Shown here: in pieces, positions 33,667-44,428 of the stretch
Numbering within the stretch: the first letter of the stretch is position 1
Layout of the letters: every line of letters starts with the position of its first letter
Assembly (NCBI RefSeq): GCF_022539665.2
Contig: NC_081335.1
Span: 9,689,381-9,753,380, forward strand
Origin: Daphnia carinata
Taxonomy: Eukaryota > Arthropoda > Branchiopoda > Diplostraca > Daphniidae
DNA: 64,000 nt
Direction of reading: 5' to 3'
Notes under the pieces: generated by a model
The model's database searches: none
What the model saw: only the letters and a program-made list of their open reading frames with translations
What the model was told of the DNA's origin: nothing
Made by a program: the position numbers and the translations under genes

Positions 33667-34680
33667 CTAAGATGTTATGGATGTATTAAAAAGCGTATTA
33701 AAAAAGGCATAAATGCAGTGTGTAGATACCAAATTTAGGCAAACTCTGTTATGTGTAGTAGTGGTCCATTGCCCTACTGAAATTTGATGCTGTATGTAGT
33801 TATATGTAGACGCCAAATGCTCTTGAACTGTAGTTTCAGTAGAACCCTGTTCGGGCAAATGTATCTTCATCCATGCAATTTAAAAAGGAGAACCATATAA
33901 TTTTGAATGATGAATGAAATATTGAATCTTACAAAAAACAAATTACCTTGAATTTATGTTCATCGAAAGCGGGGTCTCTGTCACCATTAAACTCATTGTC
34001 AGGTCTGCGATTGGACTTTGTATTTTTAGCCGGGCAGGAGCAGTCTTTGTTTTCCTTTATTTTATTTTCTCTTGACACTTCGGACTTTGACCACAGTCTT
34101 CAGACGTGGGTCGATGAAACCGTTAGTTAATCTTGGATTAAAATAGTAAGTATAGTTAGTCAGGCTAGTTCCGTCAGAACAAGAGAGAGCCAAACATGGA
34201 AAAACTTTAACAATTGCCTTTGCAAGTTCTTCTTTGAGGCTGCTCGGTGGATAAAAATTTCCTTTCCTAGAAAGCATGTACATATGGCTCAGCAGTATTC
34301 GTACCAACGTGTTTCGTTCATCTACTTCTAAATATGCTTCGTTGCGATCCATAAATGATTAAAAAAAATTTCTACCTTCTGACGACTCCTTCAAAATTGA
34401 AGTAACTGAAAATGTATCCTGAAACCAAACAAGAAAAAAAAATGCATTACATCTTATTCTTAATACAAGAAATATGTTTGGCTATGTATACATCAGATTT
34501 GGTGACAATGTTTTCATTTACGCGAGTTACGTCGTCAATTCCTTGAAGTTCGATTACGGTTTCATTTGCAGCAATACTTGAATCGAGGTTGATGGTTAGC
34601 AAAAATGATTCTAAATCAATTGCATTAAGCTCCGAAACATCAATGAGGCACGGAACACAAGTTGCATAATTAGACGCCAT
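33667..34680 (-). CDS. Candidate multi-exon gene, SAMD3-like domain (3' exons)
   Basis: Candidate exons on the minus strand: 34680-34492 (from ATG, MASNYATC), 34418-34376 (acceptor TTGGTTTCAG), about 34336-34070 and about 33870-33720. Joined in phase, the third exon reads LEVDERNTLVRILL, then YPPSSLKEELAKAIVKVFPCL and NGFIDPRLKT. This pattern resembles the domain of SAMD3-like and related proteins common in arthropods and fish, often linked to transposons. The last exon has WMKIHLPEQ and EHLASTYNYI. The intron between exons two and three would be only about 39 bp, so that boundary is doubtful. The function is unknown; it could be a transposon-encoded DNA-binding protein. Confidence 0.45.
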
Positions 34681-34779
34681 GTGGAAAAGGAGAAAACGCC
34701 CCTACAACGGACAAAGAACCAAAGTTAATTAAAATAAAGAAAGAAATTAGACCCTCAATGTGACTATTGCTAAAATATC

Positions 34780-35148
34780 TCAATAAAATAGAAAAATGTA
34801 TGTACCTTGAAAAATTCCGTTTGCCTCACCAAAAAACGTGAACTTGCACGACCCACCCCCCAAAAACAGTAGGTTATTGGTCACTAAATGGTAAATCACA
34901 TCACATAAAATATCTCCGTAAAATAAAGAAATGTATGTACCTTTGAATAGTAGACAAAATCCGTTTCCCTCACAAAGAAACGTGAACTTGCACGACCTCC
35001 CAAAAACAGTAGGTTGTTCGTCACTAAATTGTAAATCACTATTAATAATCACGGTACGAAAAAACCCACAATCGATACCACTATCAACAACACTGCTAAT
35101 AAAAAAACGCACAAGCTGTAATTGCAAAATGCAGAACACATCAAACAA
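34780..35148 (-). other. Tandemly duplicated exon-like segment
   Basis: Two copies of about 110 bp, starting near 34930 and 34795, share CGTTTCCCTCAC-like and GTGAACTTGCACGACC blocks. Read on the minus strand each encodes a SCKFTF-x2-E-x-NG peptide and ends in AAG|GTACAT, a good splice donor. This suggests an exon duplicated within the gene of the inverted-repeat element. Coding status is uncertain. Confidence 0.45.
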
Positions 35149-36154
35149 TGACTATTACAAATAATGAGTCCCGAGCGACACTAGTTCCTTTGAAAAACTT
35201 AAAAGAATAATGGAAACCTCATGAAAAAAAACAGCAATCAGGGTGACCACACACATCTTCTAGTTGTACGTCCCTAAACACACAATGTAAATCTTCATAA
35301 TATTTTACATAATAATAACATTGTAATATTTTAAAGTAACTTAAGCCAAGAACAATTTGATATAAGTAATAGATCGCTGAAAATAACATAACTGGGAAAA
35401 CAATTTTGTGTACTACTTTTTAAATTAAGTGGGGTAACAATTGTTGAACTGGTACAAGCTCGTAGCTGTCAGGGTTTCCATGGTAACGCGTGTCAAAACA
35501 GCAGCTTCTCAGAAAAAAGTTTTAAGTTTACTGCGTTCAATTTCAATATTTTTCTTTTTTCAGAACATTGTATAGCCTTTATTGGTAAGTGTTTGGATAT
35601 GTTGCATGAATTTTTAAAAACCCAAACGAAATCTCATTCTGGATAAATTTGCTTTGGTGGCGGACAATAGTCATACTAGGGTTTTATGTTCTTCCCAGAT
35701 TTCGATTTGTCATTCCAGGTATTATTTATACTTATGGTATTTTACTTTACTAAGTTACTTTACTAAGTTACTAAGTTTCTTAACTACGTTAAGAAACCGT
35801 GAAAGATAGATAAATTTGTTGCCTAACTACATTCTTCGTTAACCTAGGAGTAAATAAAAGCAGTGAAAGACAAAAAAGTTCACGAGTCCCACAACAACTT
35901 ATTTTATTTTGCATTATATTTAGTATTGGTGGTTTACAAAGGTATGGTTAACTGAATACACTTGTTGCCAATTATTATTCTTGTATACTGCATATAGTAC
36001 ATCAATGGGAATATTGCATCCACAGGTCTCTTATACCAAACTTGTGGTTTTATTTTTGCGAACAGCATTTCAACGATCAAATTATTTTGTCAGAAAAACA
36101 TTTGATTAATACTATGATTAACTAAATTATGAGTCCCTTAAACTGAAAGAAAAT
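35149..36154. other. AT-rich internal region, probable introns
   Basis: No coding block recognised. It lies between the candidate first exon and the duplicated exon on the minus strand and has the base composition of intron sequence. Confidence 0.35.
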
Positions 36155-36307
36155 TTACCACATCTGAAAATGTATTTCAGCAGAAAAATAATAGATACAA
36201 CTTTGTTGGACGAGGATGTAGCCTACACAAATGTCTTCACCAAGGCCAACACAACAGTACTTTTCTTCAACATCGCTGTAATTTTCCCACATCACCAAAG
36301 CGTACAT
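36155..36307 (-). CDS. Candidate first exon, short
   Basis: From the ATG at 36305-36307 a 50-codon frame reads MYALVMWENYSDVEEKYCC then VGLGEDICVGYILV. This opening, an aromatic-hydrophobic strand followed by an acidic turn, resembles the N terminus of many transposon-associated arthropod proteins of the MYALV-W type. It is probably the start of the gene whose later exons lie at 34680-33720. No splice donor was fixed. Confidence 0.35.
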   Translation of the reverse strand: MYALVMWENYSDVEEKYCCVGLGEDICVGYILVQQSCIYYFSAEIHFQMW

Positions 36308-36577
36308 CTCACGACCATTGTCATCAAGTTACTCCCCGATATAATGTTCGGCCGTCGTCCATTTTCGCGATGTCGTTTCACATTTCATGCCTATCAATTC
36401 TTTCCTTGTGATAGACACCTAGTGCTCTACCAAATAGCAGAGGACTGGTAGATCCCTTACCAATCTCCTACTTCCTGAAAGCAGACAATTTTTTCTACCA
36501 TTCCTCTACCTTTTCAGTTCTACCACGTATGGTAGTCGAAAGGAAGGAAAATGGTAGAAGGCAAAAACTGAGAGTGT

Positions 36578-36972
36578 GGGCTTGTTCTAATTCACCTAAG
36601 GGGGGCATTCTAGAAGGTGCACCAACATCATTTCCATTTTTGGATTCCTAATATAACAAAGTTATCAACTCTTTGTTTACAGAAAATTTCAAGAAAGGAT
36701 ATTGTAATGTACATCTGAAACCAACTCATCTTCTTCTGGTATGTCTGATGTTCTTGACTTCTGTCATAGACGAAATGTTCTACGTTCATCGAGCAACATT
36801 GTGAACAGCAAAATTGCAATAAAATATAAGTGTTTATTTATGAAAATTACGTATGCTGGGCGAGGAAGCATAATTATTTTCAACAGTATGTTCGTGGACG
36901 TCATCATACCCATCATACAGTAGAACACAAGTGTTAACAATGAATGTAAATGGTATTCACATTGCTTAAAAC
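36578..36972. other. Spacer, nothing recognised
   Basis: No gene, repeat end or RNA feature found. Short open frames lack features. Confidence 0.4.
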
Positions 36973-37709
36973 CAGAGTTGAAACGAGCTTCGCGTGAGCT
37001 TGAGCTTTTCGTGAGCGCGCTCACTCATTTGGTGAGCTTTGAGCTTGAGCGCGCTCTTTTTAAAAAACGTGAGCTTGAGCGTGAGCTTTTGGTCCATGAG
37101 CGAGAAGCTCACAGAACGCCATCTATGAACCAAAATTTAAAGTTTTTACAAAAAATTAAACATGTCAAACAAGGTCCAATCTTGAAGTTTAAACTGAAAA
37201 GCAGGCTGGCTTGAGCTTGATGGATTTGTCGCTAGATGGCGAAGATCGACCAATTTTTCGATCGCGATGGCGGTAAGTCTGATCGGAAATTTGATTTATA
37301 ACAAGTTGTTGACCGCCACTACGCTCGAAACAATTAGTGATAATTAGTTAATTTGGAATTTCAGTAAAATTTCAAAAAAGAATTTAATGGCGGTTCAAAC
37401 CGGTTATGCCCAGTTGCAAACCGAAAACCAAACCGCAGTCAAAAATGTCTAAACCGAACCGACGGTTTGACGATTTTAAAATGAAAAACCGCGGTTTGCC
37501 CCGATCAAAGACGATCGGGGCCGAGCCCTAGTTGGCACTTACTAGTTTTATTTTTTAAATAATTGTTTAAAAATGAGCTTGAGCGAACGTGAGCTTGAGC
37601 GGAGCTCAAATTTTTTTTTACGAGCTTGAGCTTGAGCTCCGCTCACTTTTTAGCCATGAGCGAAGAGCTTGAGCTAAGCTCACGTTTCGGTGAGCGAGTT
37701 TCAACTCTG
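36973..37709. mobile_element. hAT-like MITE with GAGCTTGAGC-rich ends (737 bp)
   Basis: Ends CAGAGTTGAAAC and, inverted, the same 12 bases, with perfect 8-bp duplications CTTAAAAC at 36965-36972 and 37710-37717. Both arms are built of GAGCTTGAGCG/GTGAGCTT words. No transposase. An inner fragment of another MITE occupies about 37220-37528. Confidence 0.85.
37220..37528 (-). mobile_element. Half-copy of the GGGCCGAGCCC MITE inside the hAT-like element
   Basis: Inverted copy of the left half of the MITE at 38647-39171, ending GGGGCCGAGCCCTA at 37528. It shares the AACCGCGGTTT, GCGGTTCAAACCGG and GATCGCGAT blocks. The other end lacks an inverted repeat, so it is truncated or recombined. Confidence 0.65.
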
Positions 37710-37873
37710 CTTAAAACTATGCGAATTATAGGCTCATCGTAATTCATAGTTCGAATATTACTATGTCTAGCCATACTGTTATGGTCAACGTTTGAGGACA
37801 ATTGAAATAAATTGAATTATTAAAAACAAATTATCAGGATGAAAACTATTCCTTTCAAGGAATTCTTATGTGA

Positions 37874-38200
37874 TCAAGACGTTACGATAGTAATTTCTTC
37901 TTGTGGATCTTGTAGCAGACATACACTGAACAGCATGCAAGAAAAAAAATGAGCAACGCCAGCCAGAGAAGCTGAACAACATATTTTCAAACCAGCATGG
38001 TGGAATCCAGAGTCATAGAGAGTATAGTACATGATCTCCATGTTATAACTTCCCATAAGGCAGGGTCCCCAAGACACATGATTTGCCGTGCAAAAAACAC
38101 TGCCCTCTAGTGGCAGAATTGTGAACTGTACATGATTTTCCTTATTGTAATTAGAATTACAATGAGGAAAAATGCATCTTTTCCTGTTTTTCTTGGGCAT
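37874..38200 (-). pseudogene. Possible THAP-domain start, fragment
   Basis: From an ATG at 38198-38200 the minus strand reads MPKKNRKRCIFPHCNSNYNK followed by VQFTILP. The C-x4-C spacing near the N terminus and the F-x-LP end resemble the first half of a THAP zinc finger, a DNA-binding fold found in P-element-type transposases and host proteins. The later His and Cys ligands are not visible because the sequence turns into repeat DNA after about 38100. It is only a fragment. Confidence 0.35.
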
Positions 38201-38464
38201 TTTACTCACACAGCCCTCTACCTTATTTGGAAACAATGTGCTTTCTGGGTTTTTACAATGGCGGAATGAGAATTTCATTATTCAGTTAAACATTTAGTAC
38301 GTAGGTGGCAGGGTTTTTTGCACGGGACCGGTTTTCATTGGCTCTCAAGCGGGTGGGGTGGTTGGAGGGTGGTTGGGAGGAATCGTCAAACTCGAGGACA
38401 CTTTCGAGAAATTCCTTATGGGACTTTTAACATGGAGATCATCTACCATATTCTCTATGACTCT

Positions 38465-39469
38465 GGTGGAATCTATTGCAACGAAATATTTTGGTGCAAT
38501 AATGGCCCTTCACTTTTCCCCTATGGCACCGAAATCTTTCGTTGCAATAAGGGCTTTTTCACTATTGCACCGAAATCTGGCGTTGCAATAAGTGGCTTTA
38601 TTCCCTATTGCACCGAAAAATTTCGTTACAATAATACAGTTTTCCCTAGGGCTCGGCCCCTATCGTCTTTGATCGGTGCAAACCGCGGTTTTTCATTTAA
38701 AAATCGTCAAACCGTCGGTTCGGTTTGGCCATTTTTGACTGCGGTTTGGTTTTCGGTTTGCAACTGGGCAAAACCGGTTTGAACCGCCATTAAATAATTT
38801 TTTTTGAAATTTTGCTGAAATTCCAAATCAAGTAATTATCACTAATTGTTGTAAGCGTAATGGCGGTCAGCAACTTTTTATAAATCAAATTTCCGATCAG
38901 ACTTGTAGGTATCGCGATCGAGAATTGGTCGATCTTTTCGCCATCTAGTGACAAAATCTATTACTGATGTATTGTCGTATGCAAACCGCAAATCCGCGGT
39001 GCAAACCTTAAAACCGCGGTGCAAATCGTAAAACCGCAGTACAAACCGTCAAACCGCGGTGTATTCGGTTTGAAAAACGGCAAACCGAACCGCACCGGTT
39101 TGACCTTTTTTTAAAAAAAAACCGCGCGGGTCGGCCAAAATCGTGCCCGATCGTCGCGGGGCCGAGCCCTAGTTTTCCCCCTATTGTACCGAAATATAAA
39201 AATTCGTATACTACTAATATACTATGTTTATTACTAATTAAGATTTTGGACTCGCGTGCTAAGTACTGCAATTTAAATATTTGTGTTAATAGGGGGAAAA
39301 CTATATTATTGCAACGATATCTTTCGGTGCAATAGGGAATAAAGCCACTTATTGCAACGACAGATTTCGGTGCAATAGTGAAAAAGCCCTTATTGCAACG
39401 AAAGATTTCGGTGCAATAGGGGAAAAGGCCGTTATTGCACCGAAATATTTCGTTGCCATAGATTTCACC
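38465..39469. mobile_element. Long inverted-repeat element of TTGCAACGAAAT words
   Basis: The arms at 38465-38646 and about 39290-39469 are nearly perfect inverted copies of each other (roughly 180 bp). Each is made of three imperfect units ATTGCACCGAAATnTTTCGTTGCAATA, themselves palindromic. Another MITE is nested in its left-centre. The flanks show short inverted similarity to 37994-38070. No target duplication was fixed. Confidence 0.75.
38647..39171. mobile_element. hAT-like MITE nested in the long inverted-repeat element (525 bp)
   Basis: Ends TAGGGCTCGGCCCC and inverted GGGGCCGAGCCCTA, flanked by perfect 8-bp repeats GTTTTCCC (38639-38646 and 39172-39179). The interior is rich in AACCGCGGTTT-type palindromes. 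The 8-bp duplication points to hAT. Confidence 0.88.
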
Positions 39470-40599
39470 AACCAGCATGGCCACCAATTCAAGATTCAGC
39501 AGTGTTATACAGTTGACAGACTTGGATGACTTCATAACTTCTTCACAAGTATGTTTTCAAATGTGAGACAGAAAAGGTTTCCAAATCCATAAGCTAAAAC
39601 ACAAAATACTATAGACAAGCTAAAACTTCAGGAATTTCCAAAATCCAAATTGGGGATGTTGGTACTTACTCACAAGTCACAAATTAACAAGATGGAATTC
39701 ATATAATTTTATTTTCAGCAGTTTACTGTATGCAGTTAATCTATTTTTATGTGAGATGACACCAATATTGTGATCAACAGTAAAGAGTTCATGATATCAC
39801 AGGTATCCATAAATTAGATTATGATATTTGAATAATTTATCAGACATCTTAATGTAGAAAGGAGACCAACCCCTCCAAAGAGTTTCGATGCACCTATATT
39901 TTGGGCTACATGCAGTTAGACAAGTTTCATTTTTACAGGTAATTTTAGGATACATTCTAGTTTATCTACGTTATATTGAATATTTTTCTCTTGTAAAAAG
40001 AAGTAACAGTTGTGGATTGGGTTCCTGATTTGACAATTTATATATTAGAATTCATAATTTAGTGATGGCTCAGCATGCATTTCTGCTTGATCTTCAAAAG
40101 GAAATCAGAATGAAAAAATATTACTTTCCATGTTTTTTTTAAGGAAGGAAGACCTGAAAGAGTGCAAAAAGTGCAAACAACACTTAACAACTGTTTGGCC
40201 TGCAGGTGATTTTTAATGATGAATAGAATTAGAGTTGTGGGGGTAATAATACTATTGTAAATTATGGTGGTTGTGTTACATCGATTGAAAGGGTTTTGAA
40301 TGGACATCAAAACCACATGGACCCTGAAGCTATGGAAAGACATTGAGCTATCTTCCCCCAGCAGATCTTTTGATAAAATTGTAGTGGCACTCTCATGCCA
40401 ACCTATTCATTGATTTGCAAACATGTTGTAAATTCCTCCTGCAGAAAGCAAGAGCCAAACTTTCAAGTATCTTTCTATCTCTTGGATTATTGTCCAAGAC
40501 TGAAAAATGATCTAATGGGGCGTAGCTCTCTTAGGCAACTGGTCGCCGCTAAAGTAGTTGATGTGTAATCATTTTGAGACTGTGTTTAGCTGAGTGTGG
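39470..40599. other. Spacer, nothing recognised
   Basis: AT-rich sequence without a recognisable gene. It could contain earlier introns of the CIAO3 remnant that follows, but no earlier exon could be read. Confidence 0.4.
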
Positions 40600-40676
40600 C
40601 CAGGACTTTGATCATCGATACAGAGAACAATCAACCAATTCAACATCGATTCCCGTACTTGCATCTGCTTCCCCTG

Positions 40677-40734
40677 GTACCATAGCTCTGCTCTAATGTT
40701 ATATCAGATTTACTGACATTTCATTTACGTCAAG
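40677..40734 (+). other. Intron of the CIAO3 remnant (58 nt)
   Basis: GTACCA...GTCAAG. Splicing joins SASP-G to GW-IYYAEK in phase, as in the family alignment recalled. The small size fits a compact arthropod genome. Confidence 0.6.
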
Positions 40735-41333
40735 GCTGGATATACTACGCCGAGAAAACTGATGGAAATTGGATTTTGAAGTCAGTCTCAGCAGCAAATA
40801 GCGGGCGTCCTTATCAAAGACGCACTGCTCAACGAACTTCAAATGAGTGCTTCTCGTCTGGCTGTCGTCATGGTTATGCCATGCTTCAATAAAAAGCTGG
40901 AGGCTTCGAGAAGTGACTTCTTTCGCGACGACCAACAAAGCAAAGATGTCGACTTTGTTATAACTCCCGTAGAAATCGAGCAGATGCTGGAAGAATTACC
41001 TATAGAATTCGTTGACTTAAATCCATCTCAAATTGATTCTCTGGGTGGTACAACGGATACGTCATGGAGCGTACCGTCTGGATCTGGTTCAGGAGGTTAT
41101 GCCGAACATGTTCTATGTTTGCTGCCAAGGAGCTTTACGGCATGACACTGGAACATGTTAAGTTTCAGCCGCTAAAAAATTCGAACATCCGAGAAGCTTT
41201 CGTTGAAAAGATGGAGAGCAGGTTTTAAGTGTGGCTATTGTCAACGGATTCCGAAATATTCCAAACCTTGTACAAAAAATAAGGCGAAAGAAACGTACAT
41301 ATGATTATGTCGAAATTATGGCCTGTTCATCCG

Positions 41334-41386
41334 GTAAGTTTTCAGACTACATTTGAGTAAACATTTAGTAACACTTTAATCTTTAG
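41334..41386 (+). other. Intron of the CIAO3 remnant (53 nt)
   Basis: GTAAGT...CTTTAG with consensus ends. Splicing restores MACSSG-CLNGG in phase. Confidence 0.75.
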
Positions 41387-41795
41387 GTTGTTTAAATGGT
41401 GGGGCACAATTGCGGACAGAATCGATGGAAACGAAGACACTCACAGTTAAAATGGAGGCTCTTCATGCTAAGCTTGAGCACCGACAAGTCGATGACGTTA
41501 GAGTAAATAAATTAAATCATGTCTGGCTTGGTAATGCGTCACCTGAGGAACACCTGAATAAGTTGAGGACCAGCTATCACGCTGTACAAAAGTCAACAAA
41601 TGCCTTAACTGTGAAGTGGTAACAAACAAATTTTTATCGTATCTGTTTAATTTTTTGTAGTGATCAGGTAACTGTCAGACAATCCTATTCACAACAAATA
41701 GTGTTGGCGTTTAAACAGCGTTTTGAAAATCTATATTACATTGTTGTATTCGCGTAATATAGGAGGCAGAGGCTAGTTACATTTGGTTTTGCCGT

Positions 41796-41951
41796 ATGGT
41801 AACCACAAACTTAGAAACGTCTCGTAGACTCTTGTGGCTGGCCATATTGCTGTCTATGGCATATTGTGGGGAAAAGTTAAATATTTTTATGTCTTGTAAG
41901 AAGCCACAGCATGTGACGTCGCGACTGCATTTGGAAGATGGACCCTTCTAG
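41796..41951 (+). CDS. Short hypothetical ORF with hydrophobic N-terminal segment
   Basis: A 51-codon frame from an ATG, with the hydrophobic stretch LLWLAILLSMAYC after a short charged start, which resembles a secretory leader. Nothing else supports it: no homolog recognised and no splice or promoter context. It may be chance. Confidence 0.15.
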   Translation: MVTTNLETSRRLLWLAILLSMAYCGEKLNIFMSCKKPQHVTSRLHLEDGPF

Positions 41952-43190
41952 TGAATGCCTTCCGTTTCGCCCTTGTTGGAATAATTTTCATTCGAGTCCA
42001 CTATCTTCTTTCCGTTAGCATCTTTAGCCCAGATGTAGATGCAGCTTAACTGACTTCACTTATTAATCGAATCTATGCGAATTTGTACAGCGGCATTTAA
42101 TCAGAGCTCGCAGACCTGGTTTTTCCCCCCTCCACTCATAATAAAAGCTTTCTGGCCATTTAAAACTTTTTCTGCACTAAAATGTAGGATCCCTATGCTA
42201 GTTGAATTCCAGTCTGAGCTTTCTAGGTTAACCAGCTGTATACACTCGTGAATTTTCAAGATTCTATTTTTCCAGTGTTTCAGTTTAATTAGGGTTAAGC
42301 TCTGATAACGCTATATTTTCCGGTTGTGCTTTATGCTGCTAGCCAATTTTTACTACAAATTAACAACTTTTATTACTGCCATATGTTGCCTGGTAGGCTA
42401 GTCAAGAGTTAAAGAATAGAAAAGTCCAAAGGGAATTTGTGCTTTCTGAAATGAAAGCCTTCCCTCCTGTTTCAGACAAGGTCAGAGCAGCCGTTTAACG
42501 ACTATACGACATGGAACGTCCATGCTTTACGTTCCTGGAAGTCTAGTCTCAGGAGGTATTCAATGTCAAAGCCTTATATATAGATACTGCACACGTGTGT
42601 GTCATTAAGGCCTTATGCAGACATTTTTTTCAAACGAACTTTTGTTTTTAAAGTCTGTACTAGTCCTTCTAGAATGCTAGGATTGGTGATATAGGAATAC
42701 ACCCCCTTTTTATGAGTAAAACGCCCATTCAACCAAAAGGAATCGCTTTAAGAGAATCGCCTTGCAGATAGCCATTGCAGCACGTATTGCTGTTCCAGTC
42801 GCTCCAGAAGTGTGTTGCATTGGTAGTTCTTGGCTGTTCTAAAAATTGGCTTGCTGCTTCTCAGTCTCTGATACATGCTCAGATGGGATGCTTTGCTTTC
42901 AAATTTTCTGCTCCGCTACTCTTGTCAGAAATGGATAAATAGTAGCATAGTAGAACTTTAGATAGCAAAGCGTGTCATGCGGGCATTGTAGTGACTTCCA
43001 TTTTATAATCTAGGCGAACACTTTGTTTTACGTTGGTGTAAATGTGCGTGAAGAGTAACACACAAGTTTTCATTTTTATTGTAAGTTCCAACAAGGGCGG
43101 ACACGGATAGAGCGATTAAGAAAAAAAAGGAAAGCGAAATACGAGCGGGTAACAAAGGGCGCGCTTGGTGGGGCTAAAGGGTGTATTTCT
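41952..43190. other. Spacer, nothing recognised
   Basis: No gene, RNA or repeat structure was recognised. Many short open frames have no supporting motif. Confidence 0.4.
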
Positions 43191-43194
43191 GTTA

Positions 43195-43262
43195 AGTCTT
43201 ACGCTAAACGTGACCCAGTTGCTAATAGCTCAATGACAGTTCTGAGGTTCGATCCCAGTATG
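43195..43262 (+). repeat. tRNA-derived SINE-like sequence
   Basis: An A-box-like TAGCTCAATG is followed 16 bp later by a perfect B-box GGTTCGATCCC. The A-to-B distance is short and no cloverleaf forms, so it is a remnant of a tRNA-derived sequence, not a tRNA gene. Confidence 0.4.
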
Positions 43263-43440
43263 ACTAGATAACCCATCTTCAATTAAGGGCACTAAAACAA
43301 GGCAAAAGGCGACAAACAATTATTTATGCAATACGCTAAAAGAAAATGACGCAAAAACTAGCTTTTTATTTCTAAGTCCAACATATGAAAAATAATAGGG
43401 GAAAGAAAATGGCGCTAGAAAGGAATTTGGCATATGGGGG

Positions 43441-43536
43441 GGGGGAAGAAAAGCGGCTGGCTTGAAATTTGTATTTACTACTGAAGCAAAGCTAAAGAAG
43501 TTAAAAGTATTGTATTCAGCTTCGTTTATTTCACTC
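43441..43536 (-). mobile_element. 3' LTR remnant of B4 (U3 end only)
   Basis: TTGTATTTACTACTGAAGC...TTCAGCTTCG aligns with the last 90 bp (plus-strand view) of the B3 LTRs, next to the conserved TCACTCCCGG tract. Only the U3 end survives. Confidence 0.65.
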
Positions 43537-43548
43537 CCGGCGGCGTAA

Positions 43549-43565
43549 GATTACGTCCCGTAATC
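43549..43565 (-). promoter_or_regulatory. Conserved env-LTR hairpin (B4)
   Basis: Same 17-bp hairpin as in B1 and B3 (GATTACG stem, 3-nt loop). Here it sits next to a decayed LTR with no env gene left, so B4 env was deleted while this end stayed. Confidence 0.65.
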
Positions 43566-44324
43566 AGAGTTAACTCATCTTCCATTAAGGGTGTTAAGCT
43601 ACGCAAAAAGGTGACAATCAATTATTTATGGTATAGGGTAAAAATAAAACGACGCGAACTATCTTTATTTCTAAGTCCAACACGTGAACAAAAGAATAGG
43701 GAAAGGAAACAAAATGGCGCTAGAAAGAAGCGAGACATATGGGGAAAGAAAAAAAACGGCACGTCGGAGACAAGGGAAATTTGTCCCAGACGTGAGAGGT
43801 TGGGGAAAAATAGGCGTTTATTTTCTTGTAAAAGGTCGGTAAGCGTATGGGATATATGGTCCATTGTTTTATTTTATTCTACATGCGCGAGGGATCAAAG
43901 AGAGGAAGAAAAAAGGGGAAGACTTTGTTAACAAGAAAGAATCTCAAGGAAACCTACGTTAAAAGGAATCTTCTGGCGAAAAAGGAAAAAGACAAAACAA
44001 AACTTAGGAATGGACTTAGAAAATTTTATGTAGAATGGGGTATGATACTAACGCGGGAAATTACTTTGATATTTTTTTCTATTTTAAGTGTAGGTATAAG
44101 TTTATATCGGTATATAGGGGTTTCCTACCTTTCTGTTACTTATACCCCTTTTTTCCTCTTTTCTTTTGCCTGACTCTAGATCGTGGGGTAGTTCATATAT
44201 ATATATATGTGTATGAACAAGAACATAAATAACTAGTTTTTCGGCCAAATGTATTTGTTAAAGGGCAAGAAACAGATACATAACAGGCATGAGGTAATGA
44301 GTAAAATATAAACGAAAAGGTCTT
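43566..44324. other. Region replacing env in B4
   Basis: Where env should lie (between ORF B and the 3' hairpin) there is purine-rich sequence of about 750 bp with part of the direct repeat above, no env blocks, and a short TATATATATATG run near 44195. No gene is supported. Confidence 0.5.
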
Positions 44325-44428
44325 TTAATTTTCTTCCGGCGATGGCGGACGGCGGTTTGTAGGGTCCAAATCGAGAATTGCTGTAAACATTTCGGTGGCC
44401 CTCTGCCACTCGTTCTGTTCAATTAATT
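44325..44428 (-). pseudogene. ORF B of element B4, C-terminal part
   Basis: Encodes IEQNEWQRATEMF, ILDLDPTNRRP and the terminal PEEN, matching the C terminus of B3 ORF B. The reading frame is interrupted at the AATT target site by the whole B3 element and continues on the other side at 54726. Confidence 0.85.

Larger units (their letters stand above)
33128..36577. mobile_element. Inverted-repeat-bounded element carrying a gene (3.45 kb)
   Basis: Ends ACACTCTCAGTTTTT and its inverted copy AAAAACTGAGAGTGT. Subterminal regions on both sides (33165-33410 and 36430-36560) are rich in TACCA/TGGTA words such as CTACCATTTGGTAG. Inside are exon-like frames, all on the minus strand. No clear target duplication was seen. 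The structure fits a DNA transposon with internal gene, class unknown, or a transposon that captured a gene. Confidence 0.6.
40600..41622 (+). pseudogene. Ciao3: CIAO3/NARFL-like iron-sulfur assembly gene, decayed copy
   Basis: C-terminal half of the CIAO3 (NARFL, Nar1) family, the iron-only-hydrogenase-like component of cytosolic iron-sulfur protein assembly. Family blocks in order: [91 protein letters not shown] and a C terminus ending in the family's final Trp (TVKW). Two short GT-AG introns remain in place (40677-40734 and 41334-41386), so it is not a processed copy. At least three frameshifts (near 40785, 41115 and 41217) break it. Cluster-associated cysteines usually seen in the family (SACPG, the Cys after GW) are replaced. 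Earlier exons were not found. Confidence 0.75.
43273..43745 (+). repeat. Direct repeat of about 170 bp, 306 bp apart
   Basis: 43273-43441 and 43579-43745 share TTTATTTCTAAGTCCAACA, AATGGCGCTAGAAAG and ATATGGGG in the same order. Between them lie the LTR and hairpin remnants of B4. The duplication may have come from slippage or from an LTR-flanking duplication. Confidence 0.65.

Noticed and set aside
38318-38782. 154-codon plus-strand frame
   Set aside because: It consists of translated inverted-repeat units and MITE sequence.
43847-44232. Plus-strand frames with hydrophobic ends
   Set aside because: They come from purine-rich and T-rich low-complexity DNA; no conservation or start context was seen.
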